Shown here piece after piece: positions 1 to 9,173 of a DNA stretch of 64,000 bases (position 1 is the stretch's first letter; each line of letters starts with the position of its first letter). Location of the stretch: NCBI GenBank assembly GCA_017464525.1, contig JAFTZM010000002.1:62001-126000 (forward strand), in the 5' to 3' direction. Below the pieces are notes generated by a model, which made no database searches, had not been told where the DNA came from, and was given only the letters and a program-made list of their open reading frames with translations. This stretch comes from Clostridia bacterium. Lineage in GTDB: Bacteria; Bacillota; Clostridia; Oscillospirales; QAKW01. The translations under genes and the position numbers were made by a program.

Positions 1-2
1 CG

Positions 3-68
3 GCCGCCGGGACCCATGAGATCATGGGGGACTACGGCTATCAACCATTTTTTCAGAGGTTATTTTAA
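3..68 (+). CDS. C-terminal tail of an unidentified protein cut by the window edge
   Basis: One frame stays open from the window edge and ends with TAA at 66-68, directly before the lepA start codon. The 21 visible residues end in GYQPFFQRLF and are too few to identify. The tight spacing to lepA suggests an upstream gene in the same transcript. spoIIP often precedes lepA in Firmicutes, but nothing visible here proves that identity. The reading could also be chance. Confidence 0.35.
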   Translation, partial: AAGTHEIMGDYGYQPFFQRLF

Positions 69-1871
69 GTGAATCAAAAAAACATTCGGAACTTTTCCAT
101 TATCGCCCATATCGACCACGGAAAATCCACCATTGCCGACCGGCTCCTGGAGCTCTGCAACACGGTGGACAAGCGGGAGATGGAGGATCAACTTTTAGAC
201 AACATGGAGCTGGAGCGGGAGCGGGGCATTACCATCAAGGCCCGGGCTGTCCGGCTGGATTACCATGCCCAAAACGGCGAGGACTACGAGATCAACCTCA
301 TCGACACGCCGGGGCACGTGGACTTCAACTACGAGGTCTCCCGTGCGCTGGCGGCCTGCGAGGGGGCGGTTCTGGTGGTGGATGCCTCTCAGGGAATCGA
401 GGCCCAGACCCTGGCCAATACATATATTGCGCTGGACAACGATCTGGAGCTGATCCCGGTCATCAATAAGATCGATCTGCCCGCCGCCGATCCGGATCGG
501 GTGGCCCATGAGATCGAGGATGTGATCGGCATCCCGGCCCTGGACGCTCCCCGGGTCTCTGCCAAAAATAATATCAATATGCAATCGGTGCTGGAGGCGG
601 TGGTGGAGCAGATCCCCGCCCCCACCGGCGACCCTTCTGCCCCCCTTTCTGCCCTGATCTTCGATAGCTATTATGACAGCTACAAGGGCGTTATCGTCTA
701 CATCCGGATGATGGAGGGCACCCTCAAAGCCGGCGACCGGATCCGCATGATGGCCACCGGTGCCGAATTCGATGTGGTAGAGTGCGGATTTCTGCGCCCC
801 TTGGGCTTTGAATCCAGCGGCATCCTGCAGGCCGGCCAGGTGGGCTACCTGACCGCCTCCATCAAAAGTGTAGAGGACACCCGGGTGGGTGATACGGTGA
901 CCCTCTGCGAGGTGCCGTGCGCCGAGCCCCTGCCCGGCTATAAGCCCTGCACCCCCATGGTATTTTCCGGTATCTACCCCGCCGACGGTGCCCGGTACGA
1001 TGATTTAAAGGAAGCCCTCGCCAAGCTGAAATTAAACGATGCCTCCTTCCTCTTTGAGCCGGAGACCTCCATTGCCTTGGGCTTTGGCTTCCGTTGCGGC
1101 TTTTTGGGGCTTTTGCACATGGAGATCATTCAGGAGCGGATCGAGCGGGAATTCCAAATCGATATCATTACCACCGCCCCTTCGGTAAGCTATAAGGTCA
1201 CCAAGTCCGACGGCACAGTGCTGCAGATCGATAACCCCACCAACTATCCCGACCCCGGCACCATTGTTTCCACCGAGGAACCCTTTGTGAAGGCGGATAT
1301 CATTACCCCCAAGGAGTTTATCGGCAACATCATGGAGCTTTGCCAGGACCGGCGAGGCGTTTATATCAACACCAGCTATCTGGATGCCGACCGGGTGACG
1401 CTCCACTACGAGCTGCCCTTGGGCGAGATCATCTACGACTTTTTTGATACCCTCAAATCCCGCACCCGGGGCTACGCCTCTCTGGACTATGAGTTGGCCG
1501 ATTACCGGGAAAGCGAGCTGATCAAGCTGGATATCATGCTCAACGGCGAGATCGTGGACGCCCTTTCTTTTATCGTGCATAAGGAAAAGGCCTATCCCCG
1601 GGCCCGCCGGATGGCAGAAAAGCTGAAGGAGCACATTCCCCGGCAGCTCTTTGAGGTTCCCATCCAGGCCTGCATCGGCGGCAAGATCATCGCCCGGGAG
1701 ACGGTGAAGGCGCTGCGCAAGGATGTGCTTGCCAAATGCTACGGCGGTGATATCACCCGTAAGAAAAAGCTGCTGGAGAAGCAGAAGGAAGGTAAAAAGC
1801 GGATGCGCCAGCTGGGCTCTGTGGAGGTTCCTCAGGAAGCCTTTATGGCGGTGCTCAAGCTGGATTCCTGA
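69..1871 (+). CDS. lepA: Elongation factor 4 (LepA), ribosomal GTPase
   Basis: A 600-residue product, full length for LepA/EF4, a translational GTPase that acts on stalled or assembling ribosomes. The P-loop AHIDHGKST lies at residues 13-21, the G3 motif DTPGHVDF at 79-86 and the NKID G4 motif near 132-135. The elongation-factor G-like domains and the LepA-specific C-terminal domain follow in the usual order. The start is GTG at 69, preceded by AGAGG at 55-59. The gene opens a co-directional run with hemW, prmA and rsmE, with one base between its stop and the next start. Confidence 0.98.
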   Translation: MNQKNIRNFSIIAHIDHGKSTIADRLLELCNTVDKREMEDQLLDNMELERERGITIKARAVRLDYHAQNGEDYEINLIDTPGHVDFNYEVSRALAACEGAVLVVDASQGIEAQTLANTYIALDNDLELIPVINKIDLPAADPDRVAHEIEDVIGIPALDAPRVSAKNNINMQSVLEAVVEQIPAPTGDPSAPLSALIFDSYYDSYKGVIVYIRMMEGTLKAGDRIRMMATGAEFDVVECGFLRPLGFESSGILQAGQVGYLTASIKSVEDTRVGDTVTLCEVPCAEPLPGYKPCTPMVFSGIYPADGARYDDLKEALAKLKLNDASFLFEPETSIALGFGFRCGFLGLLHMEIIQERIEREFQIDIITTAPSVSYKVTKSDGTVLQIDNPTNYPDPGTIVSTEEPFVKADIITPKEFIGNIMELCQDRRGVYINTSYLDADRVTLHYELPLGEIIYDFFDTLKSRTRGYASLDYELADYRESELIKLDIMLNGEIVDALSFIVHKEKAYPRARRMAEKLKEHIPRQLFEVPIQACIGGKIIARETVKALRKDVLAKCYGGDITRKKKLLEKQKEGKKRMRQLGSVEVPQEAFMAVLKLDS

Positions 1872-1872
1872 G

Positions 1873-2937
1873 ATGCTGTCCCTTTATCTTCACATCCCCT
1901 TTTGCAAGCGTAAATGCGCCTACTGCGCCTTTTATTCCGGCCCGGACGGCGACCGGGAGCAATATACCGAAGCCCTTTGCCGGGCCATCCGGCAGGCAGG
2001 GGCTGCGGAAAGCCGCCCCCTTTCCACCCTCTTTTTAGGTGGCGGCACCCCCGCCCTGCTGGGTGCGGAAAATCTGCAAAAACTGCTAAAAACGGTACAT
2101 ACTTCCTTTTCTTTGGAAAAAAACGCCGAGATTACCGTAGAACTCAACCCGGAAAGCACCACCCCCGCATTGCTGCAGGCTTTGAAGGAGGCCGGGATCA
2201 ACCGCATCTCCATGGGGGTGCAATCCTTAAAGGATCGGGAGCTGCAGACCCTCGGCCGGCTGCACAGCAGCGCCGAAGCCCTCGCCGCCCTGCAACGCAT
2301 CTTTGATGCAGGATTTACCAATGTGAGCGTGGACGTGATGTTCGGCTTGCCGGGGCAGACCCCCGCCGGCTTTGAACAAACGCTGGAGCGGCTGCTTTCC
2401 TTTCCCATCACTCATCTTTCGGCCTATGCCCTTCAATTGGAGGAAGGCACCCCTTTGGGGGATGCCGCCGAAGCCATGGAGGAGGAGCAGGAGGAGGCCT
2501 TATGGCAGCTGCTCTGCCGCAAGACCGCCGCAGCCGGGATGGAGCATTATGAGATCTCCAATTTTGCCCGGCCGGGCTTTGAATCTCGCCATAATCTGGC
2601 CTACTGGCGCCGCACCGATTACATCGGCTTAGGCCCTGCCGCCCACTCCTTCTGGAAGGGAGCGCGCTACGCCTACCCGGAGGATCTGGAAAGTTTTTGC
2701 GCTGCCCCCTGGCCGCTCCGAGATTCCCAGCCCATCGGAGAAGCGGAGGCCAGAGAGGAGCAGATCATGCTAGGGCTTCGCACCTTTGAGGGTATCCCCC
2801 TTTCCCTGCTGCCCAAAGGCTTTGACCCCCGGCGGTACCGGGATTTTTCCTATCTTAAAAATGAACATTTTATCCTCAACGAACGGGGATTTTATTTAGC
2901 AAATAGTATAATTTCAGACATTTTATCCAAGGAGTAG
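1873..2937 (+). CDS. hemW: HemW-like radical SAM protein
   Basis: A 354-residue radical SAM protein. Cys11, Cys15 and Cys18 form the CxxxCxxC motif that binds the [4Fe-4S] cluster, and a GGGTP motif for SAM binding follows near residue 57. HemW proteins act as heme chaperones and are often misnamed coproporphyrinogen III oxidase; the lepA neighbourhood favours HemW. The open frame extends upstream into lepA, but the ATG at 1873, one base after the lepA stop, gives the family-typical N-terminus MLSLYLHIPFC. The C-terminal HemN_C-like part is somewhat short. Confidence 0.93.
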   Translation: MLSLYLHIPFCKRKCAYCAFYSGPDGDREQYTEALCRAIRQAGAAESRPLSTLFLGGGTPALLGAENLQKLLKTVHTSFSLEKNAEITVELNPESTTPALLQALKEAGINRISMGVQSLKDRELQTLGRLHSSAEALAALQRIFDAGFTNVSVDVMFGLPGQTPAGFEQTLERLLSFPITHLSAYALQLEEGTPLGDAAEAMEEEQEEALWQLLCRKTAAAGMEHYEISNFARPGFESRHNLAYWRRTDYIGLGPAAHSFWKGARYAYPEDLESFCAAPWPLRDSQPIGEAEAREEQIMLGLRTFEGIPLSLLPKGFDPRRYRDFSYLKNEHFILNERGFYLANSIISDILSKE

Positions 2938-2941
2938 TTAA

Positions 2942-3883
2942 ATGAATTACAAACAGATGAACATCGAGACCCTTTCTGCCGGTCAGGAGGTGCTCAGTAA
3001 CCTGCTTATCGCCGCCGGAGTGGGCGGCTTTGAAGTCATTGACCCCCGGGATTTTCAGGAGTTTTTAGACACGGTGACTCCCCATTGGGATTATGTGGAC
3101 GAAGAGCTGCTGAAGCGGCAGAGTGACCGCACCGTCATCAAGGTCTATGCCGCCGATAACGAGCAGGGACTTGCCATGTTCAAGGATATCGAGCAGCGGG
3201 TGGAGGTCCTGCGCCAAAGCCCCGATGCCCACCTCTACGGCACCCTGGAGATCACCGTGACCGACCTGCCGGAGGAGGATTGGCAGAGCGGCTGGAAGCA
3301 GTACTACAAGCCCATCCATGTGGAACGGCTGGTGGTGGTGCCCCTGTGGGAGGATTATGAAGCTGCCGGCGGGGAAACGGTCATGAAGATCGATCCCGGC
3401 ATGGCCTTCGGCACCGGTGCCCATGAGACCACCCGCCTTTGCCTGAAAGCCCTGACCCAGCTGGATCTCACCGGCAAAAGGCTGCTGGAGGTGGGCTGTG
3501 GCAGCGGCATCCTTTCCATCGGCGGCGTGCTGCTGGGGGCCGAGAGTGCCTTTGGCTGCGATATCGATCAGCTAGCGGTGGAGGTAGCCCGCCGTAACGC
3601 CTCCCTGAACGGCCTGGAGGATCGGACCGCCTATGCCGCCGGAGACCTGCTTTCTGTGGTAGAGGGGCAATACCCCATTGTGGTGGCTAACATTGTGGCA
3701 GATGTGATCAAAACGCTGCTGAAGGATCTCCATCAGGTTCTGCTGCCCGGCGGTACCTTTATCGCCTCCGGCATTATCGACGACCGGAAGGAAGAGCTTC
3801 TGGAAGCCATTCAGGCTGCCGGCCTTACCGTTTTAAATGTAGAAGAAGAACGGGGTTGGGTGGCCATTACTTCGAGGAACTAA
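2942..3883 (+). CDS. prmA: Ribosomal protein L11 methyltransferase
   Basis: A 313-residue SAM-dependent methyltransferase that methylates ribosomal protein L11. An N-terminal substrate-recognition region (about residues 1-110) is followed by the conserved DPGMAFGTGAHETT segment near 150-163, the SAM motif LLEVGCGSG near 181-189, and the catalytic-region motif VANIVAD near 248. It starts 4 nt after hemW and is followed 1 nt later by rsmE, so it is cotranscribed. In many Firmicutes hrcA-grpE-dnaK-dnaJ sits between hemW and prmA; that block is absent here. Confidence 0.96.
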   Translation: MNYKQMNIETLSAGQEVLSNLLIAAGVGGFEVIDPRDFQEFLDTVTPHWDYVDEELLKRQSDRTVIKVYAADNEQGLAMFKDIEQRVEVLRQSPDAHLYGTLEITVTDLPEEDWQSGWKQYYKPIHVERLVVVPLWEDYEAAGGETVMKIDPGMAFGTGAHETTRLCLKALTQLDLTGKRLLEVGCGSGILSIGGVLLGAESAFGCDIDQLAVEVARRNASLNGLEDRTAYAAGDLLSVVEGQYPIVVANIVADVIKTLLKDLHQVLLPGGTFIASGIIDDRKEELLEAIQAAGLTVLNVEEERGWVAITSRN

Positions 3884-3884
3884 A

Positions 3885-4577
3885 ATGGAACATTTCTTTT
3901 TACCTTCTGTGCCGGAAGAGCAGTTCACCGTGGAGGGGGAAACCTACCGGCACCTGACCCGTTCCCGCCGGATGGCGGTGGGCGATGCTGCCCTTTTCAG
4001 CGACGGCAAGGGGATGGATTATCTGGCAGAAATGACCGCCTGCACCAAGGAGACCGCCACCTTCCGGGTGATGGAGCGCCGGCCGGCAGTCAATGAAAGC
4101 GCCCTTTCCATCACCGTCTATCAATGCCTGCCGAAGGGGGACAAAATGGAGGAGGTCCTCCACCGTTGTACCCCCCTGGGAGTGACCCGGTTTGTGCCGG
4201 TCATCAGCGCCCGAGCCATCGGCGGCGCCCCCAATGAAAACAAGCGCCGGCGCTGGGAAAAGATCGTGGCTTCCGCCGCCACTCAGAGTGGCCGCAGTAT
4301 TCTGCCGGAGATCGCCCCGGCCATGAAATTTGCCGATGCCATCGCCGAGATGAAGCAGGCAGATACCGCCTTTATCTGCTATGAGAATTCCCGGGAGCCC
4401 TTGCCGTCCTTGCCCCGGGAGGGCACTCTGGCCTTTCTCATCGGCCCGGAGGGCGGCCTGACCCCCGAGGAAGCAGACAGCCTTCCCTGCTGCACCTTAG
4501 GCCGCCGGATCCTCCGCACCGAAGATGCCGCCGCCTTTTTACTTCCCATCTTATTAGACAGAACAGGAAACTTATAA
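3885..4577 (+). CDS. rsmE: 16S rRNA m3U1498 methyltransferase RsmE
   Basis: A 230-residue SPOUT-class methyltransferase for U1498 of 16S rRNA. The N-terminal PUA-like part contains the HLTRSRRMAVGD segment near residues 23-34. The C-terminal knot carries LIGPEGGLTPEEAD at about 184-197 and LGRRILRTEDAA at about 206-217, both typical of RsmE. The gene is slightly shorter than the usual 240-250 residues. It starts 1 nt after prmA and lies 2 nt before the next gene. Confidence 0.95.
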   Translation: MEHFFLPSVPEEQFTVEGETYRHLTRSRRMAVGDAALFSDGKGMDYLAEMTACTKETATFRVMERRPAVNESALSITVYQCLPKGDKMEEVLHRCTPLGVTRFVPVISARAIGGAPNENKRRRWEKIVASAATQSGRSILPEIAPAMKFADAIAEMKQADTAFICYENSREPLPSLPREGTLAFLIGPEGGLTPEEADSLPCCTLGRRILRTEDAAAFLLPILLDRTGNL

Positions 4578-4579
4578 TT

Positions 4580-5365
4580 ATGGCTAAAAAATCCATCAAA
4601 AAACAAGATATTATCAACGGCCGGATCAGCCTGCTCTTTTTCTATCTGTTGCTACTGGCCGGTCTGCTTTGGCTGGAGCGGTTCGCCCGCTACCGCTACG
4701 ACCTGATCCTGCGCCCCATGCTGCCCTGGCTGCTGCCGGTGCTCTTTGGGGTGGCTGCCGCCGGCTTTGCGGTGCTGCTGATCCTCTGGATCAAAAAGGG
4801 CAGAAAGGATAGTGAAAAGCTCTTCTCCCTCTCCTTTACCCTGCTGCTGCCCATCCCCCTGATGGCCGCCTTTCTGCTGCCCTGGCTGGCAGATCTTGCC
4901 CCCGGCTTTCAGTTTTTCCGTTTGGCCACCGATCTGGTGCTCTATGCCGCCATCGGCGGCTTTGCCGGCTACATCGGGTACTATACAGTGGGCAAGCCCG
5001 CCGCATGGCTGGCCGCCGCCTCCACGCTGGATATCCTGGCTCTTTTCTATTTTTACGAGCGGTTTCTGACCCCCTCATCCTTTATCTTAAACACCTCGGA
5101 ATTCGGCTACCTGCCTGATTTTGTTGTGGGGCTGATCCTGATGGGGGTGGTTGCGGCGGCAAACCTTTTGCTGCAGCTTTTCAAATGCGGCCTACGCCCC
5201 TATACCTTCCTGCTGCCCGCCGGGCTGGCGGTGATCCTGCTGGGCCTCAACGCTCTGATCTCCTTCGGTATTACTCCCATTCGCTGGATGATCTTCGGTG
5301 GAATGGCGTTGATCGGCGTATGGTATATTACCTGGTGCGTGCTCAAAAAGAAAAACATTTTGTGA
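4580..5365 (+). CDS. Polytopic membrane protein, function unknown
   Basis: A 261-residue integral membrane protein that I cannot place in a named family. A short lysine-rich N-terminus (MAKKSIKKQD) is followed by about seven hydrophobic segments (near residues 18-34, 46-68, 85-105, 113-137, 140-160, 178-205 and 210-255). No enzymatic motif or binding site is apparent. It starts 2 nt after rsmE, so it is probably the last gene of the lepA-hemW-prmA-rsmE transcript. Confidence 0.8.
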   Translation: MAKKSIKKQDIINGRISLLFFYLLLLAGLLWLERFARYRYDLILRPMLPWLLPVLFGVAAAGFAVLLILWIKKGRKDSEKLFSLSFTLLLPIPLMAAFLLPWLADLAPGFQFFRLATDLVLYAAIGGFAGYIGYYTVGKPAAWLAAASTLDILALFYFYERFLTPSSFILNTSEFGYLPDFVVGLILMGVVAAANLLLQLFKCGLRPYTFLLPAGLAVILLGLNALISFGITPIRWMIFGGMALIGVWYITWCVLKKKNIL

Positions 5366-5530
5366 CTTTTTTGCACAGATGTGGCTTTCTGTTTACATAA
5401 ATACTGTTGATAACTCTGTTTAAAATGTGAAAAACTGTGCACAGGCAACGCAAAAACCCCCATATTACGCCCTTTTCCCCTGTGCAAAACCTTTTTTCGG
5501 CAAGGTTAACCTCCTCTTCGAAAAAAACTC

Positions 5531-5559
5531 TTGCTTTTTTATTTTTCTTATGATACAAT
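5531..5559 (+). promoter_or_regulatory. Predicted sigma-A promoter for secG
   Basis: TTGCTT at 5531-5536, a 17-bp spacer, and TACAAT at 5554-5559 lie about 45 bp upstream of the secG start. The same TTGCTT box with 17-bp spacing and a near-perfect -10 recurs ahead of cysE and the rhamnosidase gene. Confidence 0.65.
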
Positions 5560-5603
5560 AATTATCACTTGATTTATATCCAAATTGAAAGGTCGTGAAT
5601 TTG

Positions 5604-5843
5604 ATGGCATTATATATTCTCGGTTCTGCAATCATCGTTATGGCAGTAGCCATTATCGTCTGCGTTTCCATCCAGCAGGGTCAGTCTCAGGGGCTGGGCG
5701 CAATGGCCGGCGGCAGCGATTCCGATAGCTACTACAGCAAGAACAAAAGCCGTGATCGGGACGCTGTTCTCTCCAAGATCACCATCGTTCTTTCTGTGCT
5801 GATCGCTCTGTGCGTCATCGCCATGAACATCATCGCTGTTTGA
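5604..5843 (+). CDS. secG: Preprotein translocase subunit SecG
   Basis: A 79-residue SecG, the small non-essential partner of SecYE in the protein export channel. Two membrane helices (about residues 3-20 and 55-76) flank a Gly/Ser/Lys-rich loop with the family signature QQGQSQGLGAMAGG near 24-37. GTG at 5595 is in frame, but only 2 nt separate it from the GAAAGG ribosome-binding site at 5587-5592, so the ATG at 5604 is preferred. The gene is monocistronic; rnr, smpB and ssrA, frequent neighbours elsewhere, are not adjacent. Confidence 0.92.
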   Translation: MALYILGSAIIVMAVAIIVCVSIQQGQSQGLGAMAGGSDSDSYYSKNKSRDRDAVLSKITIVLSVLIALCVIAMNIIAV

Positions 5844-5932
5844 TCTCAGCAAGTTATCAAAGCAACCGCTTGGGTGCCCTCAGATAGGGAAGAATCGGTT
5901 TTGAAACCATCTTTTTCGCCCATACACAACGA

Positions 5933-5968
5933 AAAAATCCCGTAATGCGTCAGCATTGCGGGATTTTT
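5933..5968 (+). terminator. Intrinsic terminator after secG
   Basis: A 16-bp stem: AAAAATCCCGTAATGC pairs with GCATTGCGGGATTTTT around a 4-nt GTCA loop, with one G-U pair. The A-run and T-run flanks let it act in both directions, but there is no convergent gene. Confidence 0.85.
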
Positions 5969-6014
5969 GTCATTGCGCCTGAACAAAAAATCTGTGTCTC
6001 ATAACTGCCTGTGG

Positions 6015-6126
6015 CACCCTGAAAAAAATTAGTTTGGATGCAAGGCAAGGCGAAAAGCGCAGGCGCCCTGACGAGTGGCGAGCATTTTTAACGCAGGATT
6101 GCGCCATAATCATTCTTTTCAGGGCG
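6015..6126. repeat. MITE-like palindromic element, 112 bp
   Basis: Long imperfect terminal inverted repeats of about 28 bp bound this noncoding stretch. The left end starts CACCCTGAAAA (6015-6025) and the right end finishes TTTTCAGGGCG (6116-6126). Inner pairing continues through GAAT/ATTC and TGG/CCA blocks. The centre is GC-rich, with repeated GGCAAGGCG-type runs. No open frame is present. Such foldback elements are usually either nonautonomous transposon relics or structured RNAs; no second copy was found in the window. Confidence 0.6.
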
Positions 6127-6155
6127 AATATTCCCTAACTGAGGGAACCTTACGG

Positions 6156-6184
6156 TTGCTTTTTTATTTTATCTGTAATATAAT
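6156..6184 (+). promoter_or_regulatory. Predicted sigma-A promoter for the rhamnosidase gene
   Basis: TTGCTT at 6156-6161, a 17-bp spacer, and TATAAT at 6179-6184. It lies 30 bp downstream of the palindromic element and 31 bp upstream of the ATG, so the element itself is outside the transcript. Confidence 0.75.
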
Positions 6185-6215
6185 GAGGTCAACTTAAAAA
6201 AAGGAGGCCATTGCC

Positions 6216-8441
6216 ATGAGCTTTATTGCCGCAACTACCCAATTCAACACCACCGAAAAGCAGGTTCCCTTATATTATTTCCGTAAAACCTTCCAAATTG
6301 AAAAGGAAGTTTCCGCCGCGGTGCTGACCATCGGCGCGCTGGGCTATTATGAGGTGCACCTCAACGGCACTGATATCACCAAAGGGCTGCTGGCCCCCTA
6401 CCGCAGCAACCCCGACCACTATGTCTATTACGATCGGTATGAGGTTGCTCTGCAGGCCGGCAAAAATGTGCTGGCTGCCCTACTGGGCAATAACTTCCAG
6501 AGTTCTGCCGTTCCCCAGACCTGGAATTTTGAAAAGCTGCCCTGGCGTAGCGCACCTCAGCTGGATTTCACCTTGGAGATCACCTATGCCGACGGCACCG
6601 CCGAAACGGTAGTTTCCGATGAGCAGGTACTGGTCTCCCCCTCCCCCATTCTTTTTAACGATCTGCACTTCGGGGAATACTATGACGCCCGCCGGGAACA
6701 GCCCGGCTGGGACACCCCCGGATTTGATGACCGTTCCTGGCAGCCTGCCCTGCCCATGCTCCCGCCCCGGGGAGAGGCCCGAATCTGCACCGCCCAGCCC
6801 ATCAAAGTCATCAAGGAGCAGACCCCTGTCTCGGTTCGGGAATGTGACGGCGGCTGGCTCTATGATTTCGGGCTCAACACCGCCGGCCTCTGCCGCCTTA
6901 CTCTTAATGGAAAGCCCGGGCAAAAACTGGTACTGAAATATTTTGAACATCTCAAAGACGGCAAGCCCTACAACCGCAACATCAAATTTGCGGATGATGT
7001 CCGGTTCCAGGAGGATGAATACACCTGCGCCGGGGGCGAAGCCAACCATGTAGCCCGGTTCACCTACCACGGCTTCCGCTATGTTTATGTGACCGGTATC
7101 GAGCCGGAGCAGGCAGAAAGTCTGCTGACCCTGCTGGTGATCCATTCCGATCTCCGGCAGCGGGGCTCCTTTACCTGCGATAATGAGATGATCAATAAAC
7201 TGCAGGCTGCCACCGTACAATCCGACTACACCAACTTCCATTACTTCCCCACCGATTGCCCCCACCGGGAGAAAAACGGCTGGACCGCCGATGCCTCCCT
7301 TTCCACCGAGCAGGTACTGCTGAATATGGAGCCGGAGGTCAGCTACAAGGAATGGCTCCGCAACATCTATAAGGCTATGAAGTCCGATGGTCAGCTTCCC
7401 GGCATCATCCCCACCGGCGGTTGGGGTTATCATTGGGGCAACGGCCCTGCTTGGGACAATGTGATTCTCTGGATCCCCTATTTTGTCTACCGTTACCGGG
7501 GTGACCGGGAGATCTTAGAAGAGGCAGCGCTGCCCATCATGCGGTATCTTTCCTATCTCTATTCCCGGCTGGACGACCGTAGCCTCATTGCGATCGGTCT
7601 GGGGGATTGGTGCGAAGCCGGCAGCGCAAACGCCGGGCGTTACAGCACCCCGCTGGTGGTCACCGATTCCATTCTGACGATGGATATTGCCCAAAAGGCT
7701 TCCTTTATTTATAAAGAATTGGGAATGCCGGAGCAGAAGGCCTACGCCGATGCCCTTGCCCAGCGGGTCAAAAATGCTATCCGCACCTATCTCATCAATA
7801 GCGAGACCGGCATCATGGAAGGGGATACCCAGACCGGCCAGGCCATGGGTCTCTTCTACGGCATCTTTAACAAAGAAGAGGAACCCAAGGCATTTGCCCG
7901 CCTGCTGGAGCTGATCGAAAAATATGACGGCCACATGAAGGTGGGCGTGCTGGGCGGCCGCTGCATCTTCCGGGTGCTGGCAGATCACGGCTATGCAGAC
8001 CTGGCGCTTAATATGATCATCCGCCCGGATTTCCCCTCCTACGGCAACTGGATCGTTCGGGGCGCCACCACTCTCTGGGAGGAGTTCCATTCAGAGGAAA
8101 GCGGTAAGTTGAGCTCGCTGAACCACCATTTCTGGGGAGATATCTCCGGCTGGTTCTACCGCTATCTGGGCGGCATTGAGGTCAACCCCACCGGCACCAA
8201 TATCAAGCAGGTAAACGTGGTTCCTTGCTTTGTGGATGCCGTCAATGAGGTCTCAGCGACCCATGAGTTGCCAGACGGCGAGATCAACGTACAGTGGAAA
8301 AAAGCAGGAAATCAGGTCACCCTGAAGATCAAAACCGCCTCACCCCTGCGGGGAGAGATCTGCCTGCCCCATGGCTGGCGCTTTGAAAACGGGCGCACCA
8401 CTGCTCCCCTCACCTCCGGCAGCTATACTGTAATCAAATAA
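6216..8441 (+). CDS. GH78-type alpha-L-rhamnosidase, cytoplasmic
   Basis: A 741-residue glycoside hydrolase of the GH78 alpha-L-rhamnosidase type, releasing terminal rhamnose from plant glycans or glycosides. N-terminal beta-sandwich domains (about 1-170 and 180-320) precede the (alpha/alpha)6 barrel. The family signature TDCPHREKNGWTADA starts near residue 346 and carries the acidic residues expected in the active site; ATTLWEEF near 614-621 contains the likely second catalytic Glu. A beta-sandwich follows. No signal peptide is present, implying intracellular action on imported substrate. AAGGAGG at 6201-6207 supports the ATG at 6216. No transporter gene is adjacent. Confidence 0.92.
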   Translation: MSFIAATTQFNTTEKQVPLYYFRKTFQIEKEVSAAVLTIGALGYYEVHLNGTDITKGLLAPYRSNPDHYVYYDRYEVALQAGKNVLAALLGNNFQSSAVPQTWNFEKLPWRSAPQLDFTLEITYADGTAETVVSDEQVLVSPSPILFNDLHFGEYYDARREQPGWDTPGFDDRSWQPALPMLPPRGEARICTAQPIKVIKEQTPVSVRECDGGWLYDFGLNTAGLCRLTLNGKPGQKLVLKYFEHLKDGKPYNRNIKFADDVRFQEDEYTCAGGEANHVARFTYHGFRYVYVTGIEPEQAESLLTLLVIHSDLRQRGSFTCDNEMINKLQAATVQSDYTNFHYFPTDCPHREKNGWTADASLSTEQVLLNMEPEVSYKEWLRNIYKAMKSDGQLPGIIPTGGWGYHWGNGPAWDNVILWIPYFVYRYRGDREILEEAALPIMRYLSYLYSRLDDRSLIAIGLGDWCEAGSANAGRYSTPLVVTDSILTMDIAQKASFIYKELGMPEQKAYADALAQRVKNAIRTYLINSETGIMEGDTQTGQAMGLFYGIFNKEEEPKAFARLLELIEKYDGHMKVGVLGGRCIFRVLADHGYADLALNMIIRPDFPSYGNWIVRGATTLWEEFHSEESGKLSSLNHHFWGDISGWFYRYLGGIEVNPTGTNIKQVNVVPCFVDAVNEVSATHELPDGEINVQWKKAGNQVTLKIKTASPLRGEICLPHGWRFENGRTTAPLTSGSYTVIK

Positions 8442-8447
8442 AAACAA

Positions 8448-8472
8448 CCCCGCAATGCTAAGCATTGCGGGG
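8448..8472. terminator. Terminator hairpin between convergent genes
   Basis: A perfect 11-bp stem, CCCCGCAATGC and GCATTGCGGGG, around a 3-nt loop. It lies between the rhamnosidase and the convergent membrane protein gene. U-runs are poor on either side, so termination may be inefficient. Confidence 0.7.
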
Positions 8473-8483
8473 CTCATAGTTAT

Positions 8484-9029
8484 TCAGTTTGCTCTCCAGC
8501 CGGCGGGAAGATTCACATAATCGCCGGTATACCACACGGTCGTTGTTGCGCCGGTCTTGGGGCAATAATAATCGGCATGATCATTACTGTCACTCTGCAG
8601 ATTCCAGGTCTCGCCCTGATCATCGGTCAGGGATGCGGGGAATTTCGCTTGGGGAGCGCCGTTGCTCATGGGAATCTTGAAGATCAGCGCAAACACCAAT
8701 CTCCAGCAGAAGCCGAAGGCGATCATCACCGCAATAATAGGCAGCAGCACCCGCTGCATCACGGTCTGGCACTTGGTGATCATAACATACGCCAGATAAC
8801 CCAGACCTGCGATCATAAAGATGATGTATACCACGATCTCTGTTATGGAAGCACCGCCACCTCCCTGAAAGAGGGAACCGATGAGCATCACCAGAACCAT
8901 GATCCCAAGGGTGGCAAAATAAGAGCCGGGCACACCGATGATCCCATAAACCTTTGCACGGAGCTTATTGTAAAAAATACCTCCTGCAAGCATGACAACT
9001 ACCGCAATTCCAATTAAGAAAGGCATCAT
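8484..9029 (-). CDS. Small membrane protein, function unknown
   Basis: A 181-residue protein that I do not recognise. Four hydrophobic segments (about residues 3-17, 36-55, 64-84 and 92-116) are followed by a hydrophilic C-terminal tail of about 65 residues, ending in a WYTGDYVNLPAGW motif and containing one Cys (YYCPK). The tail may be extracytoplasmic. The ribosome-binding site AAAGGAG lies 5-6 nt upstream of the first of two tandem ATG codons. It is monocistronic between terminators and convergent with the rhamnosidase gene. Confidence 0.75.
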   Translation of the reverse strand: MMPFLIGIAVVVMLAGGIFYNKLRAKVYGIIGVPGSYFATLGIMVLVMLIGSLFQGGGGASITEIVVYIIFMIAGLGYLAYVMITKCQTVMQRVLLPIIAVMIAFGFCWRLVFALIFKIPMSNGAPQAKFPASLTDDQGETWNLQSDSNDHADYYCPKTGATTTVWYTGDYVNLPAGWRAN

Positions 9030-9135
9030 ATTTCTCCTTTTGTTTTATAATAGTCAAGAAAATAAGCGGTTTAAATTCTTGCATTATTTATTATATATTT
9101 GTTTCGAATTTTGTCAAGTTTTAAATTAAAACAAT

Positions 9136-9164
9136 AAGCCGCCGGTGGATGCCACCGGCGGCTT
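9136..9164 (-). terminator. Intrinsic terminator after htrA
   Basis: A 13-bp perfect stem, AAGCCGCCGGTGG and CCACCGGCGGCTT, with a 3-nt loop. On the minus strand it is followed by ATTGTTTTAATTT. It sits 10 bp beyond the htrA stop. Confidence 0.85.
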
Positions 9165-9173
9165 GCTGTAAAA

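Noticed and set aside
5366..5530. oriC-like or DnaA-box region before secG
   Set aside because: TGTGCA-type repeats and GTTGATAAC are present, but no TTATNCACA boxes in an array and no dnaA or dnaN genes nearby.
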